From the NCBI GenBank assembly GCA_949592205.1, contig CATIUR010000001.1:70413559-70477558 (forward strand): a stretch of DNA of 64,000 nucleotides, in the 5' to 3' direction. The notes beneath the pieces were generated by a model. The model saw nothing but the letters and a program-made list of their open reading frames with translations, was not told where the DNA came from and did no database searches. Positions 10,941-22,506 of the stretch are shown in pieces. Position 1 is the stretch's first letter; the number at the start of each line of letters is the position of its first letter. Made by a program: the position numbers and the translations under genes. This stretch comes from Helichrysum umbraculigerum (taxonomy: Eukaryota > Streptophyta > Magnoliopsida > Asterales > Asteraceae).

Positions 10941-13384
10941 GAATTTAAAAACTTAAAAATCCAAGTCACAAATCATTTCTTTGACTGAAAGAACCTTAAA
11001 CCTATCAGATTGACCAGTTCAATAAAACGTGATCGCAAAAAGGCTTTTGTGAAAAGGTCCGCACACTGCTTAAGGGTCTCTATATGTACGACATCTATAA
11101 GGTGTTTCTCAAAGCAATCACGTATAAAGTGGAACCTAAGTTCAATATGTTTGGTCTTAGAGTGCTGTACGGGATTGTGAGTTATAGATATAGCAGCTGT
11201 ATTATCTATATAAATAGGAGTCATAGAGAGATTGAACCCGTAATCACGCAGCTGATGCTGAATCCAGAGAACTTGAGAACAGCAACTTGCAGCAGCAACA
11301 TACTCGGCTTCAGCGGTGGAAATAGCAACCGCAGTCTGCTTTTTGCACTGCCAAAAAACTAAGCGCGATCCAAGGAACTGACATCCTCCAGTAGTTGACT
11401 TCATATCTATCTTGCAGCCACCAAGATCCGAATCCGAATAGGCAGTTAACTCGAAGTTTTTCTCGTTTGAATACCATAGACCCAGAGATGGCCTAAAAGC
11501 GAGATATCCAAAAATGCGTTTTACTGCCTTCATATGAGACACCTTCGGATTTGCTTGAAATCGTGAGCAGAGTGAAACAGCAAACACTATATCTGGTCTT
11601 GAGGCAGTCAAGTACATGAGAGAGCCTATCATTGAGCGATAGTCTTTCTCCTTGCAATCTTCATCGTCCTCATTAGGTCCAAGATTGTGTCTTGCTTCAA
11701 TTGGAGTGCCGTAGTGTTTACAGTTGAGCAATTCATATCGCTTTAACATGTCAGTGACATATTTATTGGTATTGTTTGTCCACCTAAAAATGTTACATCC
11801 GTATTTGTGAGCTAACCTTTATTGTTAGAATGAATATTAATTTTGTGAAACCTATTATATGATATACTGATAAACTTTAGTAAAACAAACACTGCATATT
11901 CACACAAGGTAGAGATTACAAGACCAAGTTTATCTCGGTTTTCTCGTAATATACACTTGATATTTATAATTAGGCATACATCAAACTGACTATGAAGATA
12001 CTAGTGGCCCCAGATCTGTACAAAGTACAACAGAGGGTCCCTTAGTATGAACATAACAAGTTTGAGACTATTTGCATAACTAATGGATTCAGGTCTGTAC
12101 GAGAGTACAACAATAGTCACCATTAGTTAGGCGAATGACCATATTAACACTATATGCCCATTTTACATTTACATAATTATAACAGTGTATGATAGTACTT
12201 CCATTTATCAATTAAGACTTATGTCATACATCATATAACATTTTTCACAAAGTAATAGACAAGTTTTATTATGACTTCTTACTCACTCACAAACCGGTGT
12301 GTAGCATGCCTACCAATACATCGTATGATGAAGATAATTTAGATAAAAACTGTTTTAAGTGTGTCAGATAAACCTACTGACACATCCAAGATAAACCTTA
12401 AAATTCCATTTTGTGCATGTCACCCGATGTACTATCATATCCCAAGTTGTTTACAGACACAACTTCAACGTCTATTTTAAAAATGTAGCAACCTTGCGTT
12501 TTCTTTAATACTAAAGAGTATAAAGAGTGGCTGTTGCGATTTTTTTTTTTTTTTTTTTAATTTAAAACTTAAAAAAAATCCAAGTCACAAATCATTTCTT
12601 TGACTGAAAGAACCTTAAACCTATCAGATTGACCAGTTCAATAAAACGTGATCGCAAAAAGGCTTTTGTGAAAAGGTCCGCACACTGCTAAAGGGTCTCT
12701 ATATGTACGACATCTATAAGGTGTTTCTCAAAGCAATCCCGTATAAAGTGGAACCTAAGTTCAATATGTTTGGTCTTAGAGTGCTGTACGGGATTGTGAG
12801 TTATAGATATAGCAGCTGTATTATCTATATAAATAGGAGTCATAGAGAGATTGAACCCGTAATCACGCAGCTGATGCTGAATCCAGAGAACTTGAGAACA
12901 GCAACTTGCAGCAGCTACATACTCGGCTTCAGCTGTGGAAATAGCAACCGCAGTCTGCTTTTTGCACTGCCAAGAAACTAAGCGCGATCCAAGGAACTGA
13001 CATCCTCCAGTAGTTGACTTCATATCTATCTTGCAGCCACCAAGATCCGAATCCGAATAGGCAGTTAACTCGAAGTTTTTTTTCGTTTGAATACCATAGA
13101 CCCAGAGATGGCCTAAAAGCGAGATATCCAAAAATGCGTTTTACTGCCTTCATATGAGACACCTTCGGATTTGCTTGAAATCGTGAGCAGAGAGAAACAG
13201 CAAACACTATATCTGGTCTTGAGGCAGTCAGGTACATGAGAGAGCCTATCATTGAGCGATAGTCTTTCTCCTTGCAATCTTCATCGTCCTCATTAGGTCC
13301 AAGATTGTGTCTTGCTTCAATTGGAGTGCCGTAGTGTTTACAGTTGAGCAATTCATATCGCTTTAACATGTCAGTGACATATTT
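10131..13384 (-). repeat. 1.63-kb tandem duplication inside Sirevirus copy 1
   Basis: The segment from TATTGGTATTG to TCAGTGACATATTT occurs twice, at 10131-11763 and 11764-13384. Each copy holds the RNase H end of pol and the following spacer, including a poly-T tract (10908-10935 and 12540-12558). The copies differ at many sites. The right copy shares its variants with Sirevirus copy 2, while the left copy does not (see findings). Confidence 0.9.
10973..11749 (-). pseudogene. pol: Duplicated pol 3' fragment with intact RNase H frame
   Basis: 258-residue fragment starting in the RT C-terminus (MLKRYELLNCKHYGTPIEA) and running through the copia RNase H (TAYSDSDLGG, STAEAEYVAAASC, DNTAAISI, KHIELRFHFIRD) to the natural end FFQSKK. 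Unlike the other two copies in the window, it has neither the A-tract frameshift nor the internal TAG, so it preserves the ancestral reading frame. It is cut off from the rest of pol by the duplication junction at 11763, hence a fragment. Confidence 0.85.
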
Positions 13385-14032
13385 TGACTGGTGGATATAA
13401 ATTCCATTGTCAGATTGCTCAACCTGTAGCCCCAGAAAGAACGTGAGTTCCCCCATAGCACTCATTTCAAACTCAGATTTCATCAGTCCTTCAAAATCTT
13501 TGCACAACTGATCATTAGTTGATCCAAAAATAATGTCGTCCACATAGACCTGCACAAGTAACAAATCCGTTCCTTCCCTTTTGATGAAAAGCGTGCTATC
13601 AATCTGTCCTCTGTCAAAACCATTCTTCAGCAAATACTTGGCAAGTCGCTCATACCAAAGTCGAGGAGATTGATGAAGACCATACAAAGCTTTCTTCAGT
13701 TTGCAAACATGATTAGGATGCTTTGGGTCTTCAAAACCTGGAGGTTGACACACATAAATCACTGCGTCGACATCTCCATAAAGAAAGGCACACTTCACGT
13801 CAAGTTGATACACGCGGAATCCTTTAAAAGAAGCATAAGCTAGAAAAATCCGAATTGATTCCAAACGAGCAACAGGAGCGAAAACTTCATCATAGTCAAT
13901 ACCCTCTAATTGACTATATCCTTGAACTACCAGACGGGCTTTGTTTCGAATAACAGCCCCACGATCATCCATTTTGTTACGGAAAACCCAACGAGTACCC
14001 GTCAAGTGAGCACCCTTGGGTAGATGTAACAT
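12592..14032 (-). pseudogene. pol: Sirevirus copy 1 reverse transcriptase and RNase H, broken
   Basis: Downstream half of the pol split by Tekay. The RT reads openly from KGAHLTGTRWVFRNK through YVDDIIFGSTND. A +1 shift at an eight-A tract near 13078-13085 then moves the RNase H (TAYSDSDLGG through HIETL) into another frame, and a TAG codon at 12688-12690 interrupts it before the conserved QCADLFTKAF end. The same frameshift and TAG are present in Sirevirus copy 2. It would not give active RNase H without frameshifting and readthrough. Confidence 0.85.
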
Positions 14033-14304
14033 CCTTTCTTTTGGTCCGGTAATTTCTAATTTTAAATTGATGTATTTAATTGTATTAGAAATTATTTTGG
14101 TAAAATGTGTTTGTTTGCGAAACTTAATTAAATAAGCCTTAGGACTTATTGTGCTTAGTAAATTATTGATTGTTTTAATTTACTATAGTTGACGGTGCAA
14201 TATAAGAAGTTTCTCGCAAATGTTTTTTTTAGGTTCCAGGCAATAGATTGAAAGGGGACTAGTTTTAAGTGGATGCGGGTCGGTGTTAAAAATATGAGCC
14301 GACT

Positions 14305-14311
14305 TATATAA
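14305..14311 (+). promoter_or_regulatory. Probable TATA box of Tekay 5' LTR
   Basis: TATATAA about 280 bp into the LTR, a plausible position for the element promoter. The equivalent in the 3' LTR is 20911-20917. Confidence 0.45.
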
Positions 14312-14702
14312 TCTTTCCATTTTAGGAAAGTTAGTAACTTTCCCTTTTTAGAAAATCTTAAACCTAAAACCCTTTAAGCCTTGAAAAACCATAAGAAATC
14401 ATAACCAAAATAACTTGTGAATTAGTTGCTGTGATCTTTTCATAGTATAAACATCATCATCATCACTTTGAAGTTTTGAATTGGTAAGTTGTTTCATGGT
14501 TTGAGTTTATGATTATAATCATTAGAACCTTTGGAATGATAGTGATTAAATCGATGTTGAACTTATGCTTTAAACATGTTATGGTATGTATATATGATGA
14601 ATTGTGAGCTGAAAACTGTTGTTATACTTGAATTTTAGTTAGTTTGGATAATTTTCGCAGCTGGGTTTTGAGTTGGGCGAAGTTTGCTGGTGCAGGGGGT
14701 GA

Positions 14703-14908
14703 ACCCGGCGGGTTTCACCTGTACCCGGCGGGTAGTATGCCTAAACCGGGGATCCGGCGGGTAGAACCCGTACCCGGCGGCTCCTACAGCCTTTAAAACG
14801 TGTTTAGGTTCTGTTACCGCAACTTTTAATTCACCCGGTGGCTTATTTATGTGAACCGGCGGGTTGTAGGTGGAAGCCGGCGGGTATGTACCTCAGCCGG
14901 CGGGTTGT
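14703..14908 (+). repeat. CCGGCGGGT motif array in Tekay 5' LTR
   Basis: Seven copies of CCGGCGG and one CCGGTGG variant, mostly followed by GT and preceded by AC or AG, irregularly spaced in otherwise AT-rich sequence. The array is repeated exactly in the 3' LTR at 21309-21514. Confidence 0.85.
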
Positions 14909-15903
14909 GTGGTATTCCAGCAAATGTTTTGTTTAACTTTTAAGACTTGTTCTAACTTGTTGTTTGCAATGTAAATTGTACTTATTAACATAATAATACA
15001 TGATAGTTGTTGTATTTAGGAACTTATGATATTTGTAATGTTAATTGAGTTAAGTTCCTAATGATTTAAATTGATGTGATTCAAGTGTTACGATCTTGAT
15101 TTCTAACTTCTACCTGATTGTTGATTCTCAGATAAACAAAGAGCTCAGCGAGATAAGACAGCTGAGTAAGTGAAACGAGATAATCAGGTGAGTGGATTTG
15201 AAACTCACAGTTTGATTTAGTTGTGTCAGTTTGATTTCAATCAGTAATTATAGGATTACTATTGATAGTATGTTAACCTTGAAATGATATGCCATTTGAT
15301 TGGTTGTTTGTTGAACATTGAATTGAAATGTACATTCCAGAGGTCAACTAGATTGTCGGTTGGACTTGATTGCTAATGTTGGTCAACATAGGGTTGCGTA
15401 CATGTGTTGATGGAGATTAGCATTTAGTTAGCGGTTAATCACTGTTTTGGCCTGACAGTTGATTTAAGTGTTCTGATAGGGCCACCCGGCACAGGGTCCT
15501 TAGGAACCACCGTTCCTCTTGACGATATTTGTTGCCTTATTGATTGTAAACAGATTGCTAGCTAAATTGAATGGTAGCTGATAATTCATTCACTTAGCTT
15601 TGTGCTAATCCCTCAAATTACTTCCTGCAGGTGATGTATATTATGTGGGTAGTCAGGAAGGACGCTTTGGTGCTGGGAATGTTTGAAACTTACAACTCTG
15701 ATCCAGTTTGTAATAAATAATGTTTTATAGCATATAATGCCCCGGGTTGTAAACATGTTAACTATGTTTGTTTAATAGTTAAACATATTGTATAAAGGTT
15801 TGCGAAAATTTCTAGCAGGATTTTAATAGAATATGTATTTCAATTATTCGCTTCCGCCAAACTTAATATTATATTGTGGTATTAAATGAGGGGCGTTATA
15901 AGT

Positions 15904-15915
15904 TGGTATCAGAGC
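15904..15915 (+). other. Tekay primer binding site (tRNA-iMet)
   Basis: TGGTATCAGAGC, three bases after the LTR, complementary to the 3' end of initiator tRNA-Met. A possible 9-bp hairpin follows at 15930-15953. Confidence 0.9.
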
Positions 15916-16076
15916 AATAGTTTGGGCCAATTGAATATGATTGTATGTTCAATCCTAAACTTTGATTGTGTTGTGTCAAACATTCTTGGGAAGGGGATTA
16001 TGTACTGAATGTAAAGCTGTTAGTAGAATAGGTGCTAACGACTAATGATTTGTAAGCTGTTGTGGTGTTTACAGAT

Positions 16077-19000
16077 ATGGCGGATAACGAGCAACTACCT
16101 GTTAACCCTAATAATGCCTCAAGGCCTGAAGTTGCTGCTGAGACTCATGATGACCGTAATGAACATGCTGGTACTTCTTTCTATGCTAGAGAGGAGGCAG
16201 AAAGGGATCAGTATTTGCTTCATTTGGAAGAGGAAAACCAAGCGCTTAGAATGTATAAACAACAAAAAGAGGCTGAATCTTCTCATCCTGTGTTTGGTAC
16301 GATTTCACCGCCAAAGCAAAAGGTGTGTTCCTTTAAAACCTTTATGAGCAGTAATCCATCTGTGTATTCGGGTAGTACGAATCCTTCTGTAACTCTAGAT
16401 TGGTTGAGAGACGTTGAAAAGAAATTTGAAGTCTGTCAATGTGAGGACGAATTAAAAGTTCCTTATGCAACTCAACTTTTAAAAGGAGCAGCTATGAATT
16501 GGTGGGATTCGATTACTTCTGTATTAACTTCTTTTCAGAAAGCATCTATCCGATGGTCTGATTTTCGTAATGAAGTTTGTAAGCAGTATTGTTCAAACTA
16601 TGATATAGCTCGGATTAGAAAAGAGTTTATGGATTTGCAATTAACTGATAACATGTCAATGGATGATTTGATAAATCAGTTTACAGAGAAACTCAGGTTT
16701 GTTCAGCAGTGGGTTCCTGATGAGAGAACTCAGATAGAACAGTTTGTGGGTACTTTACCTAATCATTATCGAACTTCAGTGAGATTAGCTGGCTCTCTTT
16801 CTCAAGCTTTCATGTTAGCTCGATCTGTTGACAGTGATTTGAAACCTCAACAAGTACCAAGTAAAGAAATAGTTTCTCAGAAATCTAGGAGTGAATCTTC
16901 TGGTAAAGGTAAGCAACGGTGGCAAGGAAATCAGCAGGGTAAGAAACAAGAAAGTCGTGGTGGTACTTCTGATCGTCCCAATTGGTGTATTAAGTGTAGA
17001 GCTAGACATTTTGGGCCGTGTACTGTGCAAACCACTAGATGTGTGAAATGTGGCGTGATTGGTCATGAAGCCAAAGATTGTGTTTTTCCTACTTATGTGT
17101 GCTGGAATTGCCATAAGGAAGGTCATCGTGCAAATCAGTGTTCTGAGGCTAAGAGACAGGGTTCGGGGACAGTTGTTGGTTCATCAGCTTCTTCGGGTCA
17201 GAAGCGGAAGACTCCGCCATCTGCAGTTAGTAGGGCATTCCAAATGACAGTGGATGAAGCTGTCCATACAGATGACGTGATCACGGGTACTTTTCTTGTA
17301 AATTCTGTACCAGCTCGTGTTTTGTTTGATTCTGGTGCAAATTGTTCGTTTGTATCTGTGTACTTCTGTGATAAGTTGAAAATGATGCCTACTGTGATAA
17401 CAAACCCAGTTGAAGTAGAAATAGCTAGTGGCAAATTGGTTCCTGTTACCACCTCGGTAATTGGAGCTAGTATTATGATAGATAGTCAGACTTTCCCAAT
17501 TTCCTTTCTGTTGATGCCAATTGCTAGTTTTGATGTGATTATTGGTATGGATTGGTTAAGTCAGTATAAAGCAAGCATAGATTGCCACAATAAGCTGATT
17601 AGAATTCCAATCTCTGAAAAGTCATATGTCGTGGCTCGAGGAGAACGGGATAATGTTTGTATACCTTTGATTAGTATGATGAAAGCTAGGAAATCTTTGT
17701 CCAAGGGCTGTGAATCGTATCTAGCTTATGTGATTGATGCTAAGTTAGAAAAGAAGTCCCTTTCTGATGTACCGGTTGTTTCTGAGTATCCGGAAGTGTT
17801 TCCTGATGAATTACCTGGTTTACCACCGGTTAGGGAAGTTGAATACCAGATTGATCTTGTTCCTGGCTCTTCACCTATAGCCAAAGCCCCTTATAGATTA
17901 GCTCCGTCTGAGATACGTGAAATGATGAATCAGATACAGGAGTTGTTGGATAAAGGGTTTATTAGACCTAGTTCTTCTCCCTGGGGTGCACCAGTTCTGT
18001 TTGTGAAAAAGAAAGATGGATCTTTTAGAATGTGCATTGACTATAGGGAATTGAATAAAAGGACAGTAAAGAATAAATATCCTCTGCCTCGGATAGATGA
18101 TTTATTTGATCAATTGCAGGGATCTTCATTTTATTCAAAGATTGATTTGAGATCAGGTTATCATCAAGTTCGTGTTAGGGATTGTGATATTCCTAAAACT
18201 GCATTTAGAACCAGATATGGTCATTTTGAATTTCTGGTTATGCCTTTTGGTTTGACGAATGCTCCAGCAGTTTTTATGGATTTGATGAACCGTGTTTGTC
18301 GACCTTTTCTTGATAAGTTTGTGATTGTGTTTATCGATGATATTTTGGTATATTCTAAATCCGAATCAGAGCATGAAATGCATTTGAGGTTGGTATTGGA
18401 AACCTTAAAGAGAGAACATTTGTATGCAAAGTTTTCTAAATGTGAATTTTGGATTCGGGAAGTACAGTTTTTGGGTCATATTATTTGTAATGATGGTGTT
18501 AAAGTTGATCCTTCGAAAATTGAAGCTGTAATGAATTGGAAAGCTCCGAAGTCTGCTTCAGAAATAAAAAGTTTTCTTGGTTTGGCGGGTTATTACCGGA
18601 AGTTTATTAAAGATTTTTCTAAAATTGCCGGTTCGTTGACTAAATTGACCCGTAAGGATGAAAAGTTTATATGGACTGAACAACAGGAAACAGCTTTTCA
18701 GACTCTGAAACAGTTGTTATGTCAGGCTCCTGTGTTAGCATTGCCAGATGGGTCCGATGATTTTATTGTTTATTGTGATGCATCTATTGCTGGTTTGGGT
18801 TGTGTATTAATGCAGCGAGATCGTGTGATTGCTTATGCTTCTCGTCAGCTCAAACCTCATGAAAGAAATTATCCTACCCATGATTTAGAGCTTGCAGCGG
18901 TTGTGTTTGCTTTGAAAATCTGGAGGCATTACTTGTATGGTACCAAATGTGTTATTTGTACAGATCACAAGAGTCTTCAGTATATATTTTCGCAACAAGA

Positions 19001-20618
19001 GTTGAATATGAGTCAGAGACGATGGTTAGAGCTAATCAAAGACTATGATTGTGAGATTAAATACCATCCAGGGAAAGCCAATGTGGTTGCTGATGCTTTA
19101 AGCCGCAAGGTAACTTTTGATCGAGTTTATTTTATGCGTTTAGAAGTTTCTTCTGATTTGGTGGCTCAGATTAAAGCTGCACAGTTGGAGGCTTTGTTAG
19201 ATCATAATTTGAAATATGAAATTATGTTGAATCGAAAGGAATTGTTATTGGATGATTCGAGAGGATTAAAAACATTTCAGTCTCGTGTTTGGATACCTTT
19301 GTTTGGTGGTCTTCGGGATGTTATTCTGAATGAAGCCCATAAATCTAGACTGTCTGTACATCCTGGAAGTACGAAAATGTATAATGACTTGAAACCTTTG
19401 TATTGGTGGCCTACAATGAAAATGGATGTAGCGAGGTTTGTTAGTTCTTGTCATATTTGTTCTCAAGTGAAAGCTGAACACCAGAAGCCGTATGGGTCGT
19501 TAAAACAGCTTGAGATTCCTGAATGGAAGTGGGAACATTTGACTATGGATTTTGTTACCAAACTACCTAGAACTGTCCACGGAAATGACATGGTTTGGGT
19601 CATTGTTGATCGATTGACCAAGAGTGCTCATTTTCTAGCTACTAGTGATACTGCATCTCTGAGTAAGCTTGCACAGTTGTATATGAATGAAATCGTTACT
19701 CGGCATGGTATTCCATTATCGATTGTATCTGATAGAGATCCGAGGTTTGTATCTCAATTTTGGCAAAGTTTGCAGCGTGAGTTGGGCACCAGAGTGAATC
19801 TTAGCACAGCTTATCATCCTCAGACAGATGGTCAGTCAGAACGTACGATTCAGACATTGGAGGATATGTTAAGAGCTTGTATTCTAGAGTATGGTGGTTC
19901 TTGGGATTCTCATTTGCCATTGGTTGAGTTTGCTTATAATAACTCATATCATTCTAGTATTGGCATGCCTCCATATGAAATGCTTTATGGACGCCGTTGT
20001 AGAACTCCAACTTGTTGGCTAGAGGCAGGTGAGAAGCAGTTTGCAGGTCCAGACATTGTTCAGATGACAGCTGATAAAGTAGCAGTGGCTCGTGAAAAGT
20101 TGAAAGCTGCACGTGATAGACAGAAGCAATATGCAGATCCTAAACGTCGACCTGTTAATTTTGTTGAAGGTGAACTTGTTTATCTGAAAGTTTCGCCTTG
20201 GAAAGGGGTAATACGGTTTGGGAAACGTGGCAAATTGGCTCCTCGATATATTGGACCGTTTAGAATTCGTCAGATTGTTAATGATCAGTCTGTTACATTG
20301 GATCTTCCTCCAGAACTTGCTGGTATTCATGACACGTTTAACATTTGCTATTTGAGAAAATGTAACGTTGAGGACCAGTCTCAGATTCTTCCTTTGAAAT
20401 ATTTGAAAGTAGATCAAAGTCAGAAGCTAGTAGAAGAACCAGTTGAACTTCTTGACCGAAAAGTGACTAAACTTAGGAAGAAACAGATTCCCATGGTGTT
20501 AGTGAAATGGAAACATAGTTTAGGTGAAAACCTAACTTGGGAGACTGAGGATAGTATGAGATCCAGATATCCTGGATTATTTGATCGTGATGAGATTTCG
20601 GGGGCGAAATCTTCCTAA
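16077..20618 (+). CDS. gag-pol: Tekay gag-pol polyprotein, intact
   Basis: About 1513 residues from the ATG at 16077 (GATATGGCG). An in-frame GTG lies upstream, but plants use ATG. Order: retrotransposon Gag (LDWLRDVEKKFEVC, MNWWDSI); two CCHC knuckles from ~322 (CVKCGVIGHEAKDC, CWNCHKEGHRANQC); protease with FDSGANCSFVS (~420); RT (CIDYRELNKRTVKNKYPLP ~655, catalytic FIDDILVY ~752); RNase H (CDASIAGLGCVLMQ ~900, TDHKSLQYIF); integrase with HHCC finger (~1085-1130), SDRDPRF and QTDGQSERTIQ giving Asp and Glu; and a divergent C-terminal chromodomain-like segment (LVKWKHSLGENLTWETE). The family makes virus-like particles and integrates, and chromodomains can bias target choice. No stop or frameshift. 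Confidence 0.95.
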   Translation: MADNEQLPVNPNNASRPEVAAETHDDRNEHAGTSFYAREEAERDQYLLHLEEENQALRMYKQQKEAESSHPVFGTISPPKQKVCSFKTFMSSNPSVYSGSTNPSVTLDWLRDVEKKFEVCQCEDELKVPYATQLLKGAAMNWWDSITSVLTSFQKASIRWSDFRNEVCKQYCSNYDIARIRKEFMDLQLTDNMSMDDLINQFTEKLRFVQQWVPDERTQIEQFVGTLPNHYRTSVRLAGSLSQAFMLARSVDSDLKPQQVPSKEIVSQKSRSESSGKGKQRWQGNQQGKKQESRGGTSDRPNWCIKCRARHFGPCTVQTTRCVKCGVIGHEAKDCVFPTYVCWNCHKEGHRANQCSEAKRQGSGTVVGSSASSGQKRKTPPSAVSRAFQMTVDEAVHTDDVITGTFLVNSVPARVLFDSGANCSFVSVYFCDKLKMMPTVITNPVEVEIASGKLVPVTTSVIGASIMIDSQTFPISFLLMPIASFDVIIGMDWLSQYKASIDCHNKLIRIPISEKSYVVARGERDNVCIPLISMMKARKSLSKGCESYLAYVIDAKLEKKSLSDVPVVSEYPEVFPDELPGLPPVREVEYQIDLVPGSSPIAKAPYRLAPSEIREMMNQIQELLDKGFIRPSSSPWGAPVLFVKKKDGSFRMCIDYRELNKRTVKNKYPLPRIDDLFDQLQGSSFYSKIDLRSGYHQVRVRDCDIPKTAFRTRYGHFEFLVMPFGLTNAPAVFMDLMNRVCRPFLDKFVIVFIDDILVYSKSESEHEMHLRLVLETLKREHLYAKFSKCEFWIREVQFLGHIICNDGVKVDPSKIEAVMNWKAPKSASEIKSFLGLAGYYRKFIKDFSKIAGSLTKLTRKDEKFIWTEQQETAFQTLKQLLCQAPVLALPDGSDDFIVYCDASIAGLGCVLMQRDRVIAYASRQLKPHERNYPTHDLELAAVVFALKIWRHYLYGTKCVICTDHKSLQYIFSQQELNMSQRRWLELIKDYDCEIKYHPGKANVVADALSRKVTFDRVYFMRLEVSSDLVAQIKAAQLEALLDHNLKYEIMLNRKELLLDDSRGLKTFQSRVWIPLFGGLRDVILNEAHKSRLSVHPGSTKMYNDLKPLYWWPTMKMDVARFVSSCHICSQVKAEHQKPYGSLKQLEIPEWKWEHLTMDFVTKLPRTVHGNDMVWVIVDRLTKSAHFLATSDTASLSKLAQLYMNEIVTRHGIPLSIVSDRDPRFVSQFWQSLQRELGTRVNLSTAYHPQTDGQSERTIQTLEDMLRACILEYGGSWDSHLPLVEFAYNNSYHSSIGMPPYEMLYGRRCRTPTCWLEAGEKQFAGPDIVQMTADKVAVAREKLKAARDRQKQYADPKRRPVNFVEGELVYLKVSPWKGVIRFGKRGKLAPRYIGPFRIRQIVNDQSVTLDLPPELAGIHDTFNICYLRKCNVEDQSQILPLKYLKVDQSQKLVEEPVELLDRKVTKLRKKQIPMVLVKWKHSLGENLTWETEDSMRSRYPGLFDRDEISGAKSS

Positions 20619-20629
20619 GGGAGGGAGAG
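20617..20629 (+). other. Tekay polypurine tract
   Basis: AAGGGAGGGAGAG, one base before the 3' LTR and overlapping the pol stop region. Expected primer for plus-strand DNA. Confidence 0.85.
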
Positions 20630-20630
20630 T

Positions 20631-22506
20631 TGTAACATCCTTTCTTTTGGTCCGGTAATTTCTAATTTTAAATTGATGTATTTAATTGTATTAGAAATTA
20701 TTTTGGTAAAATGTGTTTGTTTGCGAAACTTAATTAAATAAGCCTTAGGACTTATTGTGCTTAGTAAATTATTGATTGTTTTAATTTACTATAGTTGACG
20801 GTGCAATATAAGAAGTTTCTCGCAAATGTTTTTTTTAGGTTCCAGGCAATAGATTGAAAGGGGACTAGTTTTAAGTGGATGCGGGTCGGTGTTAAAAATA
20901 TGAGCCGACTTATATAATCTTTCCATTTTAGGAAAGTTAGTAACTTTCCCTTTTTAGAAAATCTTAAACCTAAAACCCTTTAAGCCTTGAAAAACCATAA
21001 GAAATCATAACCAAAATAACTTGTGAATTAGTTGCTGTGATCTTTTCATAGTATAAACATCATCATCATCACTTTGAAGTTTTGAATTGGTAAGTTGTTT
21101 CATGGTTTGAGTTTATGATTATAATCATTAGAACCTTTGGAATGATAGTGATTAAATCGATGTTGAACTTATGCTTTAAACATGTTATGGTATGTATATA
21201 TGATGAATTGTGAGCTGAAAACTGTTGTTATACTTGAATTTTAGTTAGTTTGGATAATTTTCGCAGCTGGGTTTTGAGTTGGGCGAAGTTTGCTGGTGCA
21301 GGGGGTGAACCCGGCGGGTTTCACCTGTACCCGGCGGGTAGTATGCCTAAACCGGGGATCCGGCGGGTAGAACCCGTACCCGGCGGCTCCTACAGCCTTT
21401 AAAACGTGTTTAGGTTCTGTTACCGCAACTTTTAATTCACCCGGTGGCTTATTTATGTGAACCGGCGGGTTGTAGGTGGAAGCCGGCGGGTATGTACCTC
21501 AGCCGGCGGGTTGTGTGGTATTCCAGCAAATGTTTTGTTTAACTTTTAAGACTTGTTCTAACTTGTTGTTTGCAATGTAAATTGTACTTATTAACATAAT
21601 AATACATGATAGTTGTTGTATTTAGGAACTTATGATATTTGTAATGTTAATTGAGTTAAGTTCCTAATGATTTAAATTGATGTGATTCAAGTGTTACGAT
21701 CTTGATTTCTAACTTCTACCTGATTGTTGATTCTCAGATAAACAAAGAGCTCAGCGAGATAAGACAGCTGAGTAAGTGAAACGAGATAATCAGGTGAGTG
21801 GATTTGAAACTCACAGTTTGATTTAGTTGTGTCAGTTTGATTTCAATCAGTAATTATAGGATTACTATTGATAGTATGTTAACCTTGAAATGATATGCCA
21901 TTTGATTGGTTGTTTGTTGAACATTGAATTGAAATGTACATTCCAGAGGTCAACTAGATTGTCGGTTGGACTTGATTGCTAATGTTGGTCAACATAGGGT
22001 TGCGTACATGTGTTGATGGAGATTAGCATTTAGTTAGCGGTTAATCACTGTTTTGGCCTGACAGTTGATTTAAGTGTTCTGATAGGGCCACCCGGCACAG
22101 GGTCCTTAGGAACCACCGTTCCTCTTGACGATATTTGTTGCCTTATTGATTGTAAACAGATTGCTAGCTAAATTGAATGGTAGCTGATAATTCATTCACT
22201 TAGCTTTGTGCTAATCCCTCAAATTACTTCCTGCAGGTGATGTATATTATGTGGGTAGTCAGGAAGGACGCTTTGGTGCTGGGAATGTTTGAAACTTACA
22301 ACTCTGATCCAGTTTGTAATAAATAATGTTTTATAGCATATAATGCCCCGGGTTGTAAACATGTTAACTATGTTTGTTTAATAGTTAAACATATTGTATA
22401 AAGGTTTGCGAAAATTTCTAGCAGGATTTTAATAGAATATGTATTTCAATTATTCGCTTCCGCCAAACTTAATATTATATTGTGGTATTAAATGAGGGGC
22501 GTTATA
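20631..22506 (+). repeat. Tekay 3' LTR
   Basis: 1876 bp, same length as the 5' LTR and no difference noticed in line-by-line reading. It is followed directly by the GTAGA target duplication and then by Sirevirus pol sequence. Confidence 0.95.

Larger units (their letters stand above)
14025..15900 (+). repeat. Tekay 5' LTR
   Basis: 1876 bp, starting TGTAACATCC and ending GGGGCGTTATA (TA instead of the usual CA). It carries a TATA-like TATATAA at 14305-14311 and a CCGGCGGGT motif array at 14703-14908. No ORF. Confidence 0.95.
14025..22506 (+). mobile_element. Tekay/Del-type Ty3/gypsy chromovirus, complete, apparently intact
   Basis: 8482 bp. LTRs of 1876 bp at each end look identical by eye, flanked by GTAGA duplications at 14020-14024 and 22507-22511. 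It inserted in the pol of Sirevirus copy 1, in the codons before KGAHLTGTRW. Primer site, a single uninterrupted gag-pol ORF and a purine tract are all present. Identical LTRs and an open frame imply recent insertion, possibly from an active family. Confidence 0.96.

Noticed and set aside
16062..16076. Upstream GTG start for the Tekay polyprotein
   Set aside because: Plant translation starts at ATG; the ATG at 16077 has good context.
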